DNA of 64,000 nucleotides from HXMU1420-2 sp017643305 (GCA_965217135.1 OZ244249.1:3162001-3226000); one strand, 5' to 3'; shown: positions 38,429 to 47,792, counted from the stretch's first letter. The notes: generated by a model not told the origin, from the sequence alone. Made by a program: numbers and translations.

Positions 38429-39301
38429 ATGACCGCACTGCCGGAAATTCACCCTGACCGTCCCGTGCTTGTCGCTGGCGCGACGGCGTCTGGCAAATCC
38501 TCGCTTGCGCTTCGGATTGCCGCGGAACAGGGCGGTGTGGTTGTCAATGCCGATGCAAGCCAGGTCTATGATTGCTGGCGGATCATTACCGCACGCCCGT
38601 CTGTGCAGGAAGAGGGCCAGACCAAGCATTGCCTGTATGGCCATGTCAGCTGGCAACAAACCTATTCCGCAGGAGATTGGCTGCGCGATGTTTTGCCCCT
38701 GCTGGATGGGCCCGAGCGGCCAATCATTGTGGGGGGCACAGGGCTCTATTTTGCGGCTTTGACTAAAGGCATGGTACAGGTGCCCGAGACCCCGACAGCG
38801 CTCCGAGCCGAAGCCGACAAGATGCCACTTGAGGATCTGCTGGCTGGACTGGATGCAGCAACCGCCGCACGAATCGATCTGCAAAACCGCGCGCGTGTGC
38901 AACGGGCGTGGGAGGTGCGGCAGGCCACTGGGCGTGGATTGGCCGCATGGCAGGCGGACACCCCGCCGCCGGTTTTGCCGGTTTCAGAGGCGACATGTAT
39001 CCTGATCGACGCGCCCAAGGACTGGCTGGAACCGCGCATCCGATTGCGGATCGACCAAATGCTGGACACTGGCGCACTGGAGGAAGTCCGCGAAATGCTT
39101 CCCTTTTTCGATCAATCCCTGCCTGCCTTTCGTGCCATCGGGGTACCGGAATTGGCCGCGTATTTGGGCGGGGACCTAACGCTTGATGCGGCGCGGGAAC
39201 GGATCGCCATCGCCACCCGCCAATACGCAAAGCGCCAGCGCACATGGTTCCGGGCGCGCATGGGGGGCTGGCACCGTTTCGATCCGGTACCGCTGGTCTG
39301 A
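38429..39301 (+). CDS. miaA: tRNA dimethylallyltransferase
   Basis: MiaA transfers the dimethylallyl group to A37 of tRNAs reading UNN codons. The 290-aa protein has the P-loop GATASGKSS (17-25), DASQVYDCWRIITARP, and the later GGTGLYFAAL and YAKRQRTWFR motifs of the family. The Shine-Dalgarno is weak. It uses dimethylallyl diphosphate from the MEP pathway begun by Dxr, encoded nearby on the other strand. Confidence 0.95.
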   Translation: MTALPEIHPDRPVLVAGATASGKSSLALRIAAEQGGVVVNADASQVYDCWRIITARPSVQEEGQTKHCLYGHVSWQQTYSAGDWLRDVLPLLDGPERPIIVGGTGLYFAALTKGMVQVPETPTALRAEADKMPLEDLLAGLDAATAARIDLQNRARVQRAWEVRQATGRGLAAWQADTPPPVLPVSEATCILIDAPKDWLEPRIRLRIDQMLDTGALEEVREMLPFFDQSLPAFRAIGVPELAAYLGGDLTLDAARERIAIATRQYAKRQRTWFRARMGGWHRFDPVPLV

Positions 39302-39578
39302 CCAACCCGCGCGCCGCGCATGTCGTTTTCAGGCGCTGCTGATGTCGCAAAAATATTATAATGTGCCGAATGCACACGTTGACGCGCGGCGCACCTTCGT
39401 GCCTGTATGACCCGCAGGGGGTAGCAGGTGTCAGGTTCGCGGCGTTTTTCCGCGAAGACGCACAAAAGTCTCCGTTAAAAAGCCCCATATCGGAGCATGG
39501 ACATGTCCGTGCGCCGGTACCAAACAAAATAAGGACCGGCCATATCAAGGACCGGACTGGGAACAACAGGGGGTCCTT
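39302..39578. other. Intergenic region upstream of the ABC importer genes
   Basis: About 280 bases without a credible ORF. It includes an AT-rich stretch (39346-39362) and a tandem AAGGACCGG repeat next to the permease start. No remnant of a substrate-binding protein gene is seen. Confidence 0.5.
39531..39555. repeat. Direct repeat AAGGACCGG x2 before the permease gene
   Basis: Identical 9-mers at 39531-39539 and 39547-39555, 16-bp period, 24 bases before the permease start. The spacing would place both on one helix face, as for a regulator site or duplicated leader, but this is weak evidence. Confidence 0.35.
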
Positions 39579-40670
39579 ATGGGACTGTTCATCCTCCGGA
39601 GGACGGCTGTGATGGTGCTGACTGCGCTATGCCTGACCTTCGTCGTGTTTTTTCTGACCAATCTGTATCCGAACCTCGAAAAGCTCGCGAAAACGCAGGG
39701 CAACTTCCGAATGTCGGAAGAAGCGGTGCAAAGCTGGCTGGAAAGCAACGGCTATGCACAACCGATGCTGAGCAAATATGGCCAGTGGCTGGGCGTGGTC
39801 CCGGGCTGGACGTTTGAGGTTGATGACGGCATCAAGGGCCGCTGCTTCAACGGGACAGTCAGTGCCGAGGAAGCCGCACAGGCCCCCCGGCTATGTGGGA
39901 TCCTGCAGGGTGACTGGGGTTATTCCACCGTCTTCAAGGAAGATGTGTCAGGCATCATCGCCGTGCGGCTGGGTAATACAGGCTACCTGATGTTCTGGGT
40001 GCTGGTGCTGATGGTGCCGTCCGCGTTGATCGTGGGTGTTCTGGCCGGGATGCGCGAGGGATCGCCACTGGACCGGTCGCTGTCGACCTTTTCAATCCTG
40101 ACAACGGCGACACCGGAATATGTGTCAGGGGTTATTTTCATCGCGGTTCTCGCGTCTTCCAAGTTCGGCATTAGTCCAATCCTGTATGAATGGGGCTGGA
40201 TCGAGAGCAAAACCCTGTTCAAGGGCACTGCCACCAGCGCAATGAAGGATCCAAACTTCAGCAACTTCTTCCTGCCGGTGCTGACAATTTCGCTCTACGG
40301 GATGGGATATATTGCACGGATGACACGCGCCTCGATGACCGAAGTCATGGCAGCGCAATATATCCGCACCGCGCGGCTCAAGGGTGTGAGTTTTCACAAC
40401 ATCGTCCTGAAGCACGCGTTGAGAAACGCGCTGATCGCACCGTTCACTGTGATCATGCTGCAGTTCCCTTGGCTTTTGAACGGCGTCGTGATTGTCGAAA
40501 CGCTCTTCAACTACAAAGGCTTCGGCTGGGTGCTGGTTTCAGCGGCCGGTAACAACGATATCGAGCTGCTGCTGGCAGTTTCGGTGGTCTCTGTGATCGT
40601 GGTGCTGGTGACACAGCTGATATCCGATATCGGCTATGTCTATCTAAACCCGCGTATCCGGATTTCGTAA
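39579..40670 (+). CDS. Oligopeptide-type ABC transporter permease (DppB/OppB-like)
   Basis: A 363-aa inner-membrane protein with about six helices and the EAA loop characteristic of peptide/nickel permeases (EVMAAQYIRTARLKGVSFHNIVLKHALRNA). It has a periplasmic insertion of roughly 90 residues after the first helix with two Cys (GRCFNG, RLCGIL), longer than in E. coli DppB. The second permease gene follows after 15 bases. No binding protein gene is upstream. Confidence 0.88.
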   Translation: MGLFILRRTAVMVLTALCLTFVVFFLTNLYPNLEKLAKTQGNFRMSEEAVQSWLESNGYAQPMLSKYGQWLGVVPGWTFEVDDGIKGRCFNGTVSAEEAAQAPRLCGILQGDWGYSTVFKEDVSGIIAVRLGNTGYLMFWVLVLMVPSALIVGVLAGMREGSPLDRSLSTFSILTTATPEYVSGVIFIAVLASSKFGISPILYEWGWIESKTLFKGTATSAMKDPNFSNFFLPVLTISLYGMGYIARMTRASMTEVMAAQYIRTARLKGVSFHNIVLKHALRNALIAPFTVIMLQFPWLLNGVVIVETLFNYKGFGWVLVSAAGNNDIELLLAVSVVSVIVVLVTQLISDIGYVYLNPRIRIS

Positions 40671-40685
40671 GGGAGGGGCGAGACA

Positions 40686-42128
40686 ATGGAAGCACTTACC
40701 TGGACAGGCTCCGTCGCGTTTCTCAACCCGGTTCTGATGGTCGCCGTTGCGGCGCTGATCGTTTCGGTTGTGGCGAATATCCTGATTTCCGTCTTCGTGC
40801 CCGAAGGGCCGCAACAGGTGAACCCGGACGGCACCATCGCGGCGCGCGGCGGGCTGCCGGGGCTGATGTCGCGGCTGCTAGGCTGGTCGCTGCTGGCGGT
40901 GGTGGCGATCGTAGTTCTCTATATCCTGCTGGGGGCCTTCATGGGCGCCAATGCGGGTATCCTGGGGGCCATGTCGCATCAATTGGTGCCAGTGTGGATT
41001 GCACTGATCATCCTGTATGCGGCGTCTATCACGTTCAAGCGGCGGCTGGGGCTTTATGGCAAGCTGTTTGACAGTCCCATTGGCATGATCGGCTTTGGGC
41101 TGGTGATGTTCTGGGTTTTTGTCGGCATCTTCGGTGCGCTGGACCTGATCGTGACCCATGATGCGCTGGCGCAGGTGTCGAAGATGAAGAACAAGGTGCC
41201 CGGCACACCGATGCCCGGCGCGGAGGAAGGCGATTTCGCATGGTATCTTCTGGGCGGGGACAACCTGGCACGGGATGTGTTCAGTCGCATGATCAAAGGC
41301 GCGTGGATCGTTGTGCAGATCGCGCCGCTGGCAACGCTCTTTGCCTTTATGGTCGGGATCACGCTGGGCCTGCCCGCCGGATATTACGGCGGACGACTGG
41401 ATACGTTACTTTCTTTCCTGGCGAACCTGATCCTGGCCTTCCCCGTAATCTTGTTGTTCTACCTGCTGGTGACACCCGAGATCGTGGCAACCGGCGTGCC
41501 GAACTATATGGCAACGGTGCTGTTCATCTTCCCGATCATCTTTGTCGGGGTGTTGCTGAATTCGCGGTTCTACACACAGCCGAATTTCCGCACGCCTTTG
41601 TTGATCGGGGTGCTCGGGGTAATGATCTGGCTGTACCTGTCGCTGATTTCCGAACAGAACAGCGCAGTGTCGATCCTGCCGGGGTTCCTGGACCTGTTCA
41701 ACATTCCGGGCGGCATTCTGGTGGTGTTCGTGTCGGTGGTGTTCGTGAACTCGCCCACCGTGTTCCGGATCGTGCGTGGTCTTACAATGGACATCAAAAC
41801 CCGTGATTATGTGGCGGCGGCGCAAACCCGCGGTGAGGGGCCATGGTATATCATGCTGTGGGAAATCCTGCCCAATGCGCGGGGACCCCTGATTGTCGAT
41901 TTCTGTTTGCGGATCGGGTACACGACCATCCTTTTGGGGACCTTGGGCTTCTTCGGCCTGGGTCTGCCGCCGGAGAGCCCGGATTGGGGGTCGACCATCA
42001 ATGATGGGCGCAAGTTGCTGAAACTTTATGTGCACCCTGCTCTGCCACCCGCATTCGCGCTTCTGAGCCTGGTGCTGGGACTAAATCTGCTGGCGGATGG
42101 TCTGCGTGAAGAAAGCCTGAAGGACTAG
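40686..42128 (+). CDS. Oligopeptide-type ABC transporter permease (DppC/OppC-like), long form
   Basis: The 480-aa protein is clearly longer than the usual 300 aa of DppC. Extra hydrophobic segments occupy the first 130 residues, and a second insertion with helices lies in the middle (around 255-350). The C-terminal part has the EAA loop (TMDIKTRDYVAAAQTRGEGP) and FGLGLPPESPDWG. It works with the upstream permease. It is separated from the ATPase gene by 203 bases containing a strong stem-loop. Confidence 0.87.
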   Translation: MEALTWTGSVAFLNPVLMVAVAALIVSVVANILISVFVPEGPQQVNPDGTIAARGGLPGLMSRLLGWSLLAVVAIVVLYILLGAFMGANAGILGAMSHQLVPVWIALIILYAASITFKRRLGLYGKLFDSPIGMIGFGLVMFWVFVGIFGALDLIVTHDALAQVSKMKNKVPGTPMPGAEEGDFAWYLLGGDNLARDVFSRMIKGAWIVVQIAPLATLFAFMVGITLGLPAGYYGGRLDTLLSFLANLILAFPVILLFYLLVTPEIVATGVPNYMATVLFIFPIIFVGVLLNSRFYTQPNFRTPLLIGVLGVMIWLYLSLISEQNSAVSILPGFLDLFNIPGGILVVFVSVVFVNSPTVFRIVRGLTMDIKTRDYVAAAQTRGEGPWYIMLWEILPNARGPLIVDFCLRIGYTTILLGTLGFFGLGLPPESPDWGSTINDGRKLLKLYVHPALPPAFALLSLVLGLNLLADGLREESLKD

Positions 42129-42150
42129 GGCGGGTTTCTCGCCAAGATCG

Positions 42151-42183
42151 GGCCAGGATTATTCGACCAATAATTCTGGCCCC
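42151..42183. repeat. Long stem-loop between permease and ATPase genes
   Basis: Arms GGGCCAGGATTATT and AATAATTCTGGCCC pair over 14 positions (one G-T) around a five-base loop. No T tract follows, so it is more likely an RNA-stability or partial-attenuation structure inside the transporter transcript than a terminator. Confidence 0.6.
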
Positions 42184-42243
42184 GTCCGATCCGAAGTTTG
42201 GAGACGAAATGGCCAGAATGGCGAAGATCTGATCGGACAGGAC

Positions 42244-42289
42244 GGGGGGCAGCCCCCCAACCACCCGAGGTATTTGAAAACAGAAGAAG
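42244..42289 (+). repeat. Dispersed intergenic element, TATTTG-AACAGAAGAAG type, copy 1
   Basis: A GGGGGGC/GCCCCCC hairpin (42244-42258) followed by CCGAGGTATTTG (42265 on) and AAAACAGAAGAAG. The same arrangement occurs on the minus strand at 50911-50956. Confidence 0.65.
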
Positions 42290-42331
42290 ACGAGGGGCTT
42301 ACCCCTGCTTTGCTCCGACAGGGAGAGACAA

Positions 42332-44422
42332 ATGGCAAAACTGGATTATAACGGGCCGATTCTGGAAATCGACGAGCTTTCGATTTCCTTCTTCACCCGG
42401 CTACGCGAAATCCCGGCAGTGATGGATTTTTCGGTCACGGTGCAACCGGGTGAGGCCGTGGGGCTGGTCGGGGAGTCTGGCTGCGGGAAATCAACTGTGG
42501 CGCTGGGTGTGATGCGTGATCTCGGTAAGAACGGGCGCATCGTGGGCGGGTCTATCAAGTTCAAGGGCCGCGACATGGGTCAGATGACCGATGAGGAATT
42601 GCGGGATATTCGCGGATCCGAAATTGCGATGATTTATCAGGAGCCCATGGCATCACTGAACCCTGCGATGAAGATCGGCAAGCAGTTGATGGAAGTGCCT
42701 ATGATCCATCAAGGCGCTTCGGAGAAAGAGGCGTATGACCGCGCTTTGCAGGTGGTGACGGATGTGAAACTGCCGGACCCCAAGCGCATCCTGGAAAGCT
42801 TCCCGCACCAGCTGTCCGGCGGACAGCAGCAGCGGATCGTGATTGCGATGGCGTTGATGTCGGAGCCGTCCTTGTTGATCCTGGACGAACCCACCACCGC
42901 GCTGGACGTGACGGTGGAGGCCGCCGTGATCGAGCTGGTCAAGGAATTGGGCAAGAAATACGGCACCTCCATGTTGTTCATTTCGCACAATCTGGGTCTG
43001 GTTCTGGAGACCTGCGACCGGATCTGTGTGATGTATTCGGGCGAGGCCGTGGAGACCGGCAGCATCGAAGACGTCTTCGACAAGATGCAGCACCCCTATA
43101 CGCAGGCGCTCTTCCGGTCGATCCCATTGCCCGGCGCGGACAAGAATTCACGGCCACTGAAGGCCATTCCCGGCAACTTCCCCCTGCCGCATGAACGCCC
43201 GCCGGGGTGCAATTTCGGTCCGCGTTGCGACTATTTCGAGGACGGTCGGTGCAACCAGAATATCTCCATCCCCATGGAAGCGATTGCGGGTGATGACCGG
43301 CATTGGAGCCGCTGTCTGAAGTTTAAGGAGATCGACTGGGACGCGCCGATGGAGGTGATGGCACAGAAGGAAAAGGGCGAAGTCGGCAATGTTGTCCTGA
43401 AAATGGACAATCTCAAAAAATATTATGAAGTCGCGGCAAATGCCTTGTTTGGGGGCGGTGGGGAGAAGAAGGTTGTCAAGGCCAACGAAACCCTGAGCTT
43501 TGAGGCCCGCGAGAGTGAGACGCTGGCCATTGTGGGCGAGTCCGGGTGTGGGAAATCGACCTTTGCCAAGGTGCTGATGGGGCTGGAAACGGCCACGGAC
43601 GGGCAGATCCTGCTGGACAACCGCAACATCGAACAGGTCCCAATCGAGGCGCGCGATGCCAAGACCGTGGGCGAGGTGCAGATGGTGTTCCAGAACCCGT
43701 TTGACACGCTGAACCCGTCAATGACCGTGGGCCGCCAGATCATGCGGGCGCTGGAAATCTTCGGTGTGGGTGACTCGGACGCTGCGCGCAAGCAGAGAAT
43801 GCTGGAATTGTTGGATCTGGTGAAGCTGCCCCGCGCCTTTGCAGATAGGATGCCGCGGCAGCTGTCCGGCGGTCAGAAGCAGCGGGTTGGTATTGCCCGC
43901 GCATTTGCAGGTGGCGCCCGGATCGTGGTGGCCGATGAGCCGGTGTCGGCGCTCGATGTAAGCGTACAGGCGGCGGTGACCGACCTGCTGATGGAAATCC
44001 AGCGTGAGGAAAAGACAACTCTGCTGTTCATCAGTCACGATTTGAGCATTGTACGGTATTTGTCGGATCGGGTGATGGTGATGTATCTGGGCCATGTGGT
44101 GGAGCTGGGCTCGACCGATCAGGTCTTCTCACCACCCTACCACCCGTATACCGAGGCGCTTTTGTCAGCTGTGCCGATTGCGGACACATCTGTTGAAAAA
44201 CAGCATATCGTACTGGAAGGTGATATCCCGTCGGCGATGAACCCGCCGCCGGGCTGTCCGTTCCAGACGCGGTGCCGGTGGAAAGACAAGGTGCCGGGCG
44301 GGCTGTGCGAGAAAGAGGTGCCACCAGTGCGCATGCTGGACGAAGGTCACCAAGTCAAATGCCACCTGAGCGATGAGGTGCTGGAACAGATGACTCCGGT
44401 TATCAAGGTCGCGGCAGAGTAA
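42332..44422 (+). CDS. Fused dual ATP-binding protein of an oligopeptide-type ABC transporter
   Basis: A 696-aa fusion of DppD-like and DppF-like ATPases. The first half has Walker A GESGCGKST (47-55), LSGGQQQRIVIAMAL and LLILDEPTTALDV. The second has GESGCGKST (from about 402), LSGGQKQRVGIARAF and VADEPVSALDVSVQ. Both halves end in the Cys-rich oligopeptide-transporter C-terminal motif (PPGCNFGPRCDYFEDGRC, PPGCPFQTRCRWKDKVPGGLC). GGGAGAGA precedes the ATG. It powers the two permeases upstream. Confidence 0.93.
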   Translation: MAKLDYNGPILEIDELSISFFTRLREIPAVMDFSVTVQPGEAVGLVGESGCGKSTVALGVMRDLGKNGRIVGGSIKFKGRDMGQMTDEELRDIRGSEIAMIYQEPMASLNPAMKIGKQLMEVPMIHQGASEKEAYDRALQVVTDVKLPDPKRILESFPHQLSGGQQQRIVIAMALMSEPSLLILDEPTTALDVTVEAAVIELVKELGKKYGTSMLFISHNLGLVLETCDRICVMYSGEAVETGSIEDVFDKMQHPYTQALFRSIPLPGADKNSRPLKAIPGNFPLPHERPPGCNFGPRCDYFEDGRCNQNISIPMEAIAGDDRHWSRCLKFKEIDWDAPMEVMAQKEKGEVGNVVLKMDNLKKYYEVAANALFGGGGEKKVVKANETLSFEARESETLAIVGESGCGKSTFAKVLMGLETATDGQILLDNRNIEQVPIEARDAKTVGEVQMVFQNPFDTLNPSMTVGRQIMRALEIFGVGDSDAARKQRMLELLDLVKLPRAFADRMPRQLSGGQKQRVGIARAFAGGARIVVADEPVSALDVSVQAAVTDLLMEIQREEKTTLLFISHDLSIVRYLSDRVMVMYLGHVVELGSTDQVFSPPYHPYTEALLSAVPIADTSVEKQHIVLEGDIPSAMNPPPGCPFQTRCRWKDKVPGGLCEKEVPPVRMLDEGHQVKCHLSDEVLEQMTPVIKVAAE

Positions 44423-44532
44423 ACTGGCTTCTGTGCGACAGGCGGACCGCTGGGCCGCCTGCGCATATTTGCACGCGGCACTGTGCACTCTATCCGTGTT
44501 TGGTGGGGCTTTTGTTGGCGTAAGAACGGGCC

Positions 44533-44868
44533 ATGTCCCATTTTGCCCCCCTGCCCAACCCACCCTATTACGCCGTGATCTTTACCGCGCAGCGGACAGA
44601 GGTCGACGAAGGTTACTGTGAGATGGCCGATGCCATGGGCAACCTGGCCACACAACAGCCCGGTTATCTGGGGATGGAGAGCACACGGGATGCGCAGGGG
44701 CTGGGCATTACCGTCAGCTATTGGCGGGACGAAGCCGCGTTGCTGAATTGGAAAGCGGTGGCGCAGCACGCGTTGGCCCAGAAGCTGGGCAAGGAAAAAT
44801 GGTACAGCCACTACACCCTGCGCGTGGCCAAAGTGGAACGGCATTATGATGGACCCGAAGGGCGCTAA
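44533..44868 (+). CDS. Antibiotic biosynthesis monooxygenase (ABM) domain protein
   Basis: A 111-aa single-domain protein with ABM features: FTAQRTEVDEGYCEMADAM, QQPGYLGMES, and the aromatic WYSHYTLRVAKVER segment. ABM proteins are small dimeric oxygenases or haem/quinone-handling proteins; the name does not imply an antibiotic pathway here. It stands alone after the ABC genes and converges on the sulfotransferase gene. Confidence 0.85.
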   Translation: MSHFAPLPNPPYYAVIFTAQRTEVDEGYCEMADAMGNLATQQPGYLGMESTRDAQGLGITVSYWRDEAALLNWKAVAQHALAQKLGKEKWYSHYTLRVAKVERHYDGPEGR

Positions 44869-44887
44869 TAGGTGGCTTAATCTCCCT

Positions 44888-44916
44888 CAGCCCACTGCGA
44901 TTGCGCAGGTGGGCTG
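44888..44916. terminator. Stem-loop between convergent ABM and sulfotransferase genes
   Basis: CAGCCCACTGCG pairs with CGCAGGTGGGCTG (one bulge) around ATTG. No T tract is evident. Position between the two stops fits bidirectional termination. Confidence 0.55.
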
Positions 44917-44934
44917 GCGCAGGGCTGCATCGTC

Positions 44935-46305
44935 TTACTCCCATTTTGCCAGCCAAGCCGCGCCTACAGCATCTTTGAGCGGGCCCAACTGATGATCATA
45001 TGGTTTCCACCGGTCCAGCCCCTCACGGTTGATCTTGCGCCGCACCTGGTAGAGCGATGCTGTCCGGGCAAGCCCCTGTCCTTCTTCTGGGGATAGGCAG
45101 GCCGCGTCGAATGGCAGGCCCACATGGTCAAGCAGCGCGCGCGTTTCCACCTCCGGCGCGTCTACCAGCGCGCGGTAGGATTGGCGGCGGAACAGGCCAT
45201 CCAGCTTGGCCTCATAATCCTCCGCTGACCGGTAAACCGCGCGGGTCAGGTGGCCAATCCAGTCGAGCCGTCGAGAGTACCCGTTGCCTTCATGGAAATT
45301 GGTCGTGAAGCAGGATAGGCCCACATCCAAAGGATGTCGTTGCAGGAAAACGAACCGCGCCTGCGGCAGAATCCACGTGGCAAAGCCAAGATCGAAACAG
45401 TTCAGCGGCATCTTGTCGACCAGTACACCGCCCTGCTCCACCGGCTGGCCCAACGCCTGCAGATACCATCCGCGAGCAGCCTCCGCCATTGACGGGGTCG
45501 CTTTGTCCAGCCAGTCCCAGCCTGCAGCGGCCCCACCAAATTTCTGGCGCGCCTGTGCCAGAGCCCGGCTTTCGCCAATGGTTGTTACCTCCGGGTGGCG
45601 AGCCAGGATGCTTTCAACCAAAGTGGTCCCGCTGCGCGGCATGCCAACGATAAAGGTAATGCGCGGACCGCCCGATGCCCCGCGCAAACTGTGCGGGTCA
45701 AAGCGCACAAGCTGGCCGGCAACCCGCCGTTCGGTCGCCTCCGCCTGGTACTGCCCGTCTGTCGCGGCTTTGGCAGCGGTGTAGTGGCGAAACGCGGCGG
45801 CATAGCGGCCAGCCCGTTCCTCGATCCGGGCCAGGGCGTTATGCGCCATTTCTCGTTCGGCTTGGGACAGGCCCTTGTTGCCAAGGCATTTATGCAACCG
45901 CCGGGTCAATGCCCCGTTGCGCGGAAACGGCGCGATTCGATTCAACGCCACCAGGGCGGAGACGGAAGTTGGGGCAAGGGCCAGAGCGTGCCGCAAGCAC
46001 GATGCTGCCAGGTCCGTATCCCCACTGCTCGCCGCCATGGCCGCCCGCTTGGTCCAGCCATCTACCAGCTGTGGCCAGGCTTCGGTGATCACCTGCATCA
46101 ACGCCAGTGCGGTGCGGCCATCTCCCAGCTGCCAGTAACACATCGCAGCCACGTCCAGCAGCGCCGGGTCATCCGCGTGGCGCTGCAGCTCCGGCAGGAT
46201 CGCCGCAAGCGCCGCGGCCACCTGCCCCGATGCCAGCAATATCCGCGCCCGGCCCAACATATTTTGACCCTGCGGAACGGTGTTTTGAATCACGGCTGTC
46301 TGCAT
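44935..46305 (-). CDS. TPR-sulfotransferase family protein
   Basis: A 456-aa protein. The first 180 residues form TPR-like helices (ALVALNRI, ALARIEERAGRYAAAFRHY). The C-terminal half is a PAPS-dependent sulfotransferase with the 5'-phosphosulfate loop FIVGMPRSGTTLVES and the 3'-phosphate region RFVFLQRHPLDVGLSCF. Substrate unknown; related proteins sulfate peptides, sugars or lipids. ATG 46305 has GGAGGCGGAC just upstream and is preferred to ATG 46323. Confidence 0.88.
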   Translation of the reverse strand: MQTAVIQNTVPQGQNMLGRARILLASGQVAAALAAILPELQRHADDPALLDVAAMCYWQLGDGRTALALMQVITEAWPQLVDGWTKRAAMAASSGDTDLAASCLRHALALAPTSVSALVALNRIAPFPRNGALTRRLHKCLGNKGLSQAEREMAHNALARIEERAGRYAAAFRHYTAAKAATDGQYQAEATERRVAGQLVRFDPHSLRGASGGPRITFIVGMPRSGTTLVESILARHPEVTTIGESRALAQARQKFGGAAAGWDWLDKATPSMAEAARGWYLQALGQPVEQGGVLVDKMPLNCFDLGFATWILPQARFVFLQRHPLDVGLSCFTTNFHEGNGYSRRLDWIGHLTRAVYRSAEDYEAKLDGLFRRQSYRALVDAPEVETRALLDHVGLPFDAACLSPEEGQGLARTASLYQVRRKINREGLDRWKPYDHQLGPLKDAVGAAWLAKWE

Positions 46306-46375
46306 GTCCGCCTCCGGCCTCATACAGACCCCAGCATGGCACGGCAGAAATGAAGGAACGGTTAAGCCAGACCGC

Positions 46376-46960
46376 TCAGCTGCCCCAGATCACCTTCACG
46401 TAGTTCTGGGTTTCCTTATAGGGCGGCACTCCGCCGTATTTCTCAACCGCCTCCGGTCCGGCGTTATACGCGGCCAAGGCCAGCCGCCACGATCCGAATT
46501 TGCGGTATTGCTGCGCGAGATAGCGCGCGCCACCTTCCAGGTTCTCTGCCGGATCCATCGGGTCCACCCGCAGAAGCGCAGCCGTCTGTGGCATCAGCTG
46601 CGCCAACCCAAGCGCGCCCTTGTGCGATTTCGCCGAAGGGTTCCAGCCGCTTTCCTGCTGCACCAGCCGGGCAAACAGATCTTCGGGCACGCCATGCTTG
46701 CGCGCGGCGTCCCGCGCCATTGGCAGGTATTCACCATTGTAGCGGCCATCGTAGGCCTGCGCGCCCCATTTGGTCGGCGTGTGTACCTGGGGTGGCTGCA
46801 ACCGGACCGAGTTTGCATATTGCTGCGTCGCGCGCTGATCCAGCACCTTGGTGCGCGACTTGAAGAGGTTCCGCTGGCTCTTGGACGAAAACATATCCGC
46901 CGAAGCAGGTCCAGCGGCCATCGCAACCGCAACGCCAAACCAAATAAAACGCTTTAACAT
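46376..46960 (-). CDS. Soluble lytic transglycosylase (SLT domain)
   Basis: A 194-aa exported peptidoglycan lyase. The signal peptide spans about 1-21 (MLKRFIWFGVAVAMAAGPASA). The SLT domain has the catalytic Glu about 103 in QQESGWNPSAKS, then KGALGLAQLMPQTA and LALAAYNAGPEAVEKY. It cleaves glycan strands to 1,6-anhydro products. Compact form lacking extra repeats. Divergent from ssb. Confidence 0.91.
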   Translation of the reverse strand: MLKRFIWFGVAVAMAAGPASADMFSSKSQRNLFKSRTKVLDQRATQQYANSVRLQPPQVHTPTKWGAQAYDGRYNGEYLPMARDAARKHGVPEDLFARLVQQESGWNPSAKSHKGALGLAQLMPQTAALLRVDPMDPAENLEGGARYLAQQYRKFGSWRLALAAYNAGPEAVEKYGGVPPYKETQNYVKVIWGS

Positions 46961-47155
46961 TAAGTGCTTGCCCCGACCCTCAATGTGTTTGGCGCAAACT
47001 ATACAAAAATCTGGCGCATTTTCCAGCCCGCGTGGCGGAAAGGCGCCGTTTACCTTGTTTAAACCAAGGCCTGTGAAGTGTATCCTACCCCGACCCCGTT
47101 CAACGCGGGATTCGAACAGCACACAGAACAGACAAAGCAGACGACAGGACGGAAT

Positions 47156-47629
47156 ATGGCCGGCTCGGTGAACAAAGTCATCCTTATCGGAAATCTCGGG
47201 CGCGACCCCGAAGTGCGCAGCTTCCAGAACGGCGGCAAGGTCTGCAACCTGCGTATCGCCACATCGGAAAACTGGAAGGACCGCAATACGGGAGAGCGTC
47301 GCGAACGCACCGAATGGCATTCGGTTGCTATCTTCAACGAAAACCTAGCCCGGCTGGCAGAGCAGTATCTGCGCAAGGGATCCAAGGTTTACATCGAAGG
47401 CAAACTTGAGACACGTAAATGGCAGGATCAGTCCGGCCAGGACCGGTATTCGACCGAGGTGGTTTTACGCCCTTATGCCGGCGAGCTGACGTTTCTCGAC
47501 AATCGCAGTGAAGGCGGCGGAGGCTTTGGCGGCGGCTCTGGCTATGATCCGGGCCCTCAGGAAGACCCGTATGCAAGCGCGGCGCCTTCGGGGTCGTCCC
47601 GCGACATGGACGACGAAATTCCATTCTGA
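47156..47629 (+). CDS. ssb: Single-stranded DNA-binding protein
   Basis: The 157-aa Ssb has an OB fold (MAGSVNKVILIGNLGRDPEV, EWHSVAIFNENLARLAEQYL, VYIEGKLETRKWQD), a Gly-rich flexible linker (GGGGFGGGSG) and the acidic tip DDEIPF that recruits repair and replication proteins. ATG 47156 is chosen by homology; GGACGGA precedes it. A GAAC pair at 47114-47129 is spaced eight bases, not the seven of the alphaproteobacterial LexA box. A terminator follows. Confidence 0.96.
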   Translation: MAGSVNKVILIGNLGRDPEVRSFQNGGKVCNLRIATSENWKDRNTGERRERTEWHSVAIFNENLARLAEQYLRKGSKVYIEGKLETRKWQDQSGQDRYSTEVVLRPYAGELTFLDNRSEGGGGFGGGSGYDPGPQEDPYASAAPSGSSRDMDDEIPF

Positions 47630-47640
47630 TCCAAAGCGAA

Positions 47641-47670
47641 CAGGGGCCACACGGCCCCTGCTTCTTCTTG
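47641..47670 (+). terminator. Rho-independent terminator of ssb
   Basis: Stem CAGGGGCC/GGCCCCTG with loop ACAC followed by a T-rich run (CTTCTTCTT). Begins 11 bases past the ssb stop. Confidence 0.8.
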
Positions 47671-47736
47671 GGTCAAATACTCAAATTCCCAACCCAAATA
47701 TCCGCGCGCCTTCCCTGAAGCATGTCGCCTCTCCCC

Positions 47737-47792
47737 AACCCGAGGAGAAGGCTGCAAGCCGCCGACGAGATATCCTGCGCGCCGCAAGGCGC
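47737..47792 (+). repeat. Dispersed intergenic element, GACGAGATATC type, copy 2
   Basis: Matches 13168-13225 in motif order: CCCGAGGA, G/C-rich spacer, GACGAGATATC, GCGCGC, GCAAGGCGC. It lies just before the AlkC-like gene's stop codon. Confidence 0.6.

Noticed and set aside
47114..47129. LexA (SOS) box upstream of ssb
   Set aside because: GAAC and GAAC are separated by eight bases; the alphaproteobacterial site has seven. Single near-match only.
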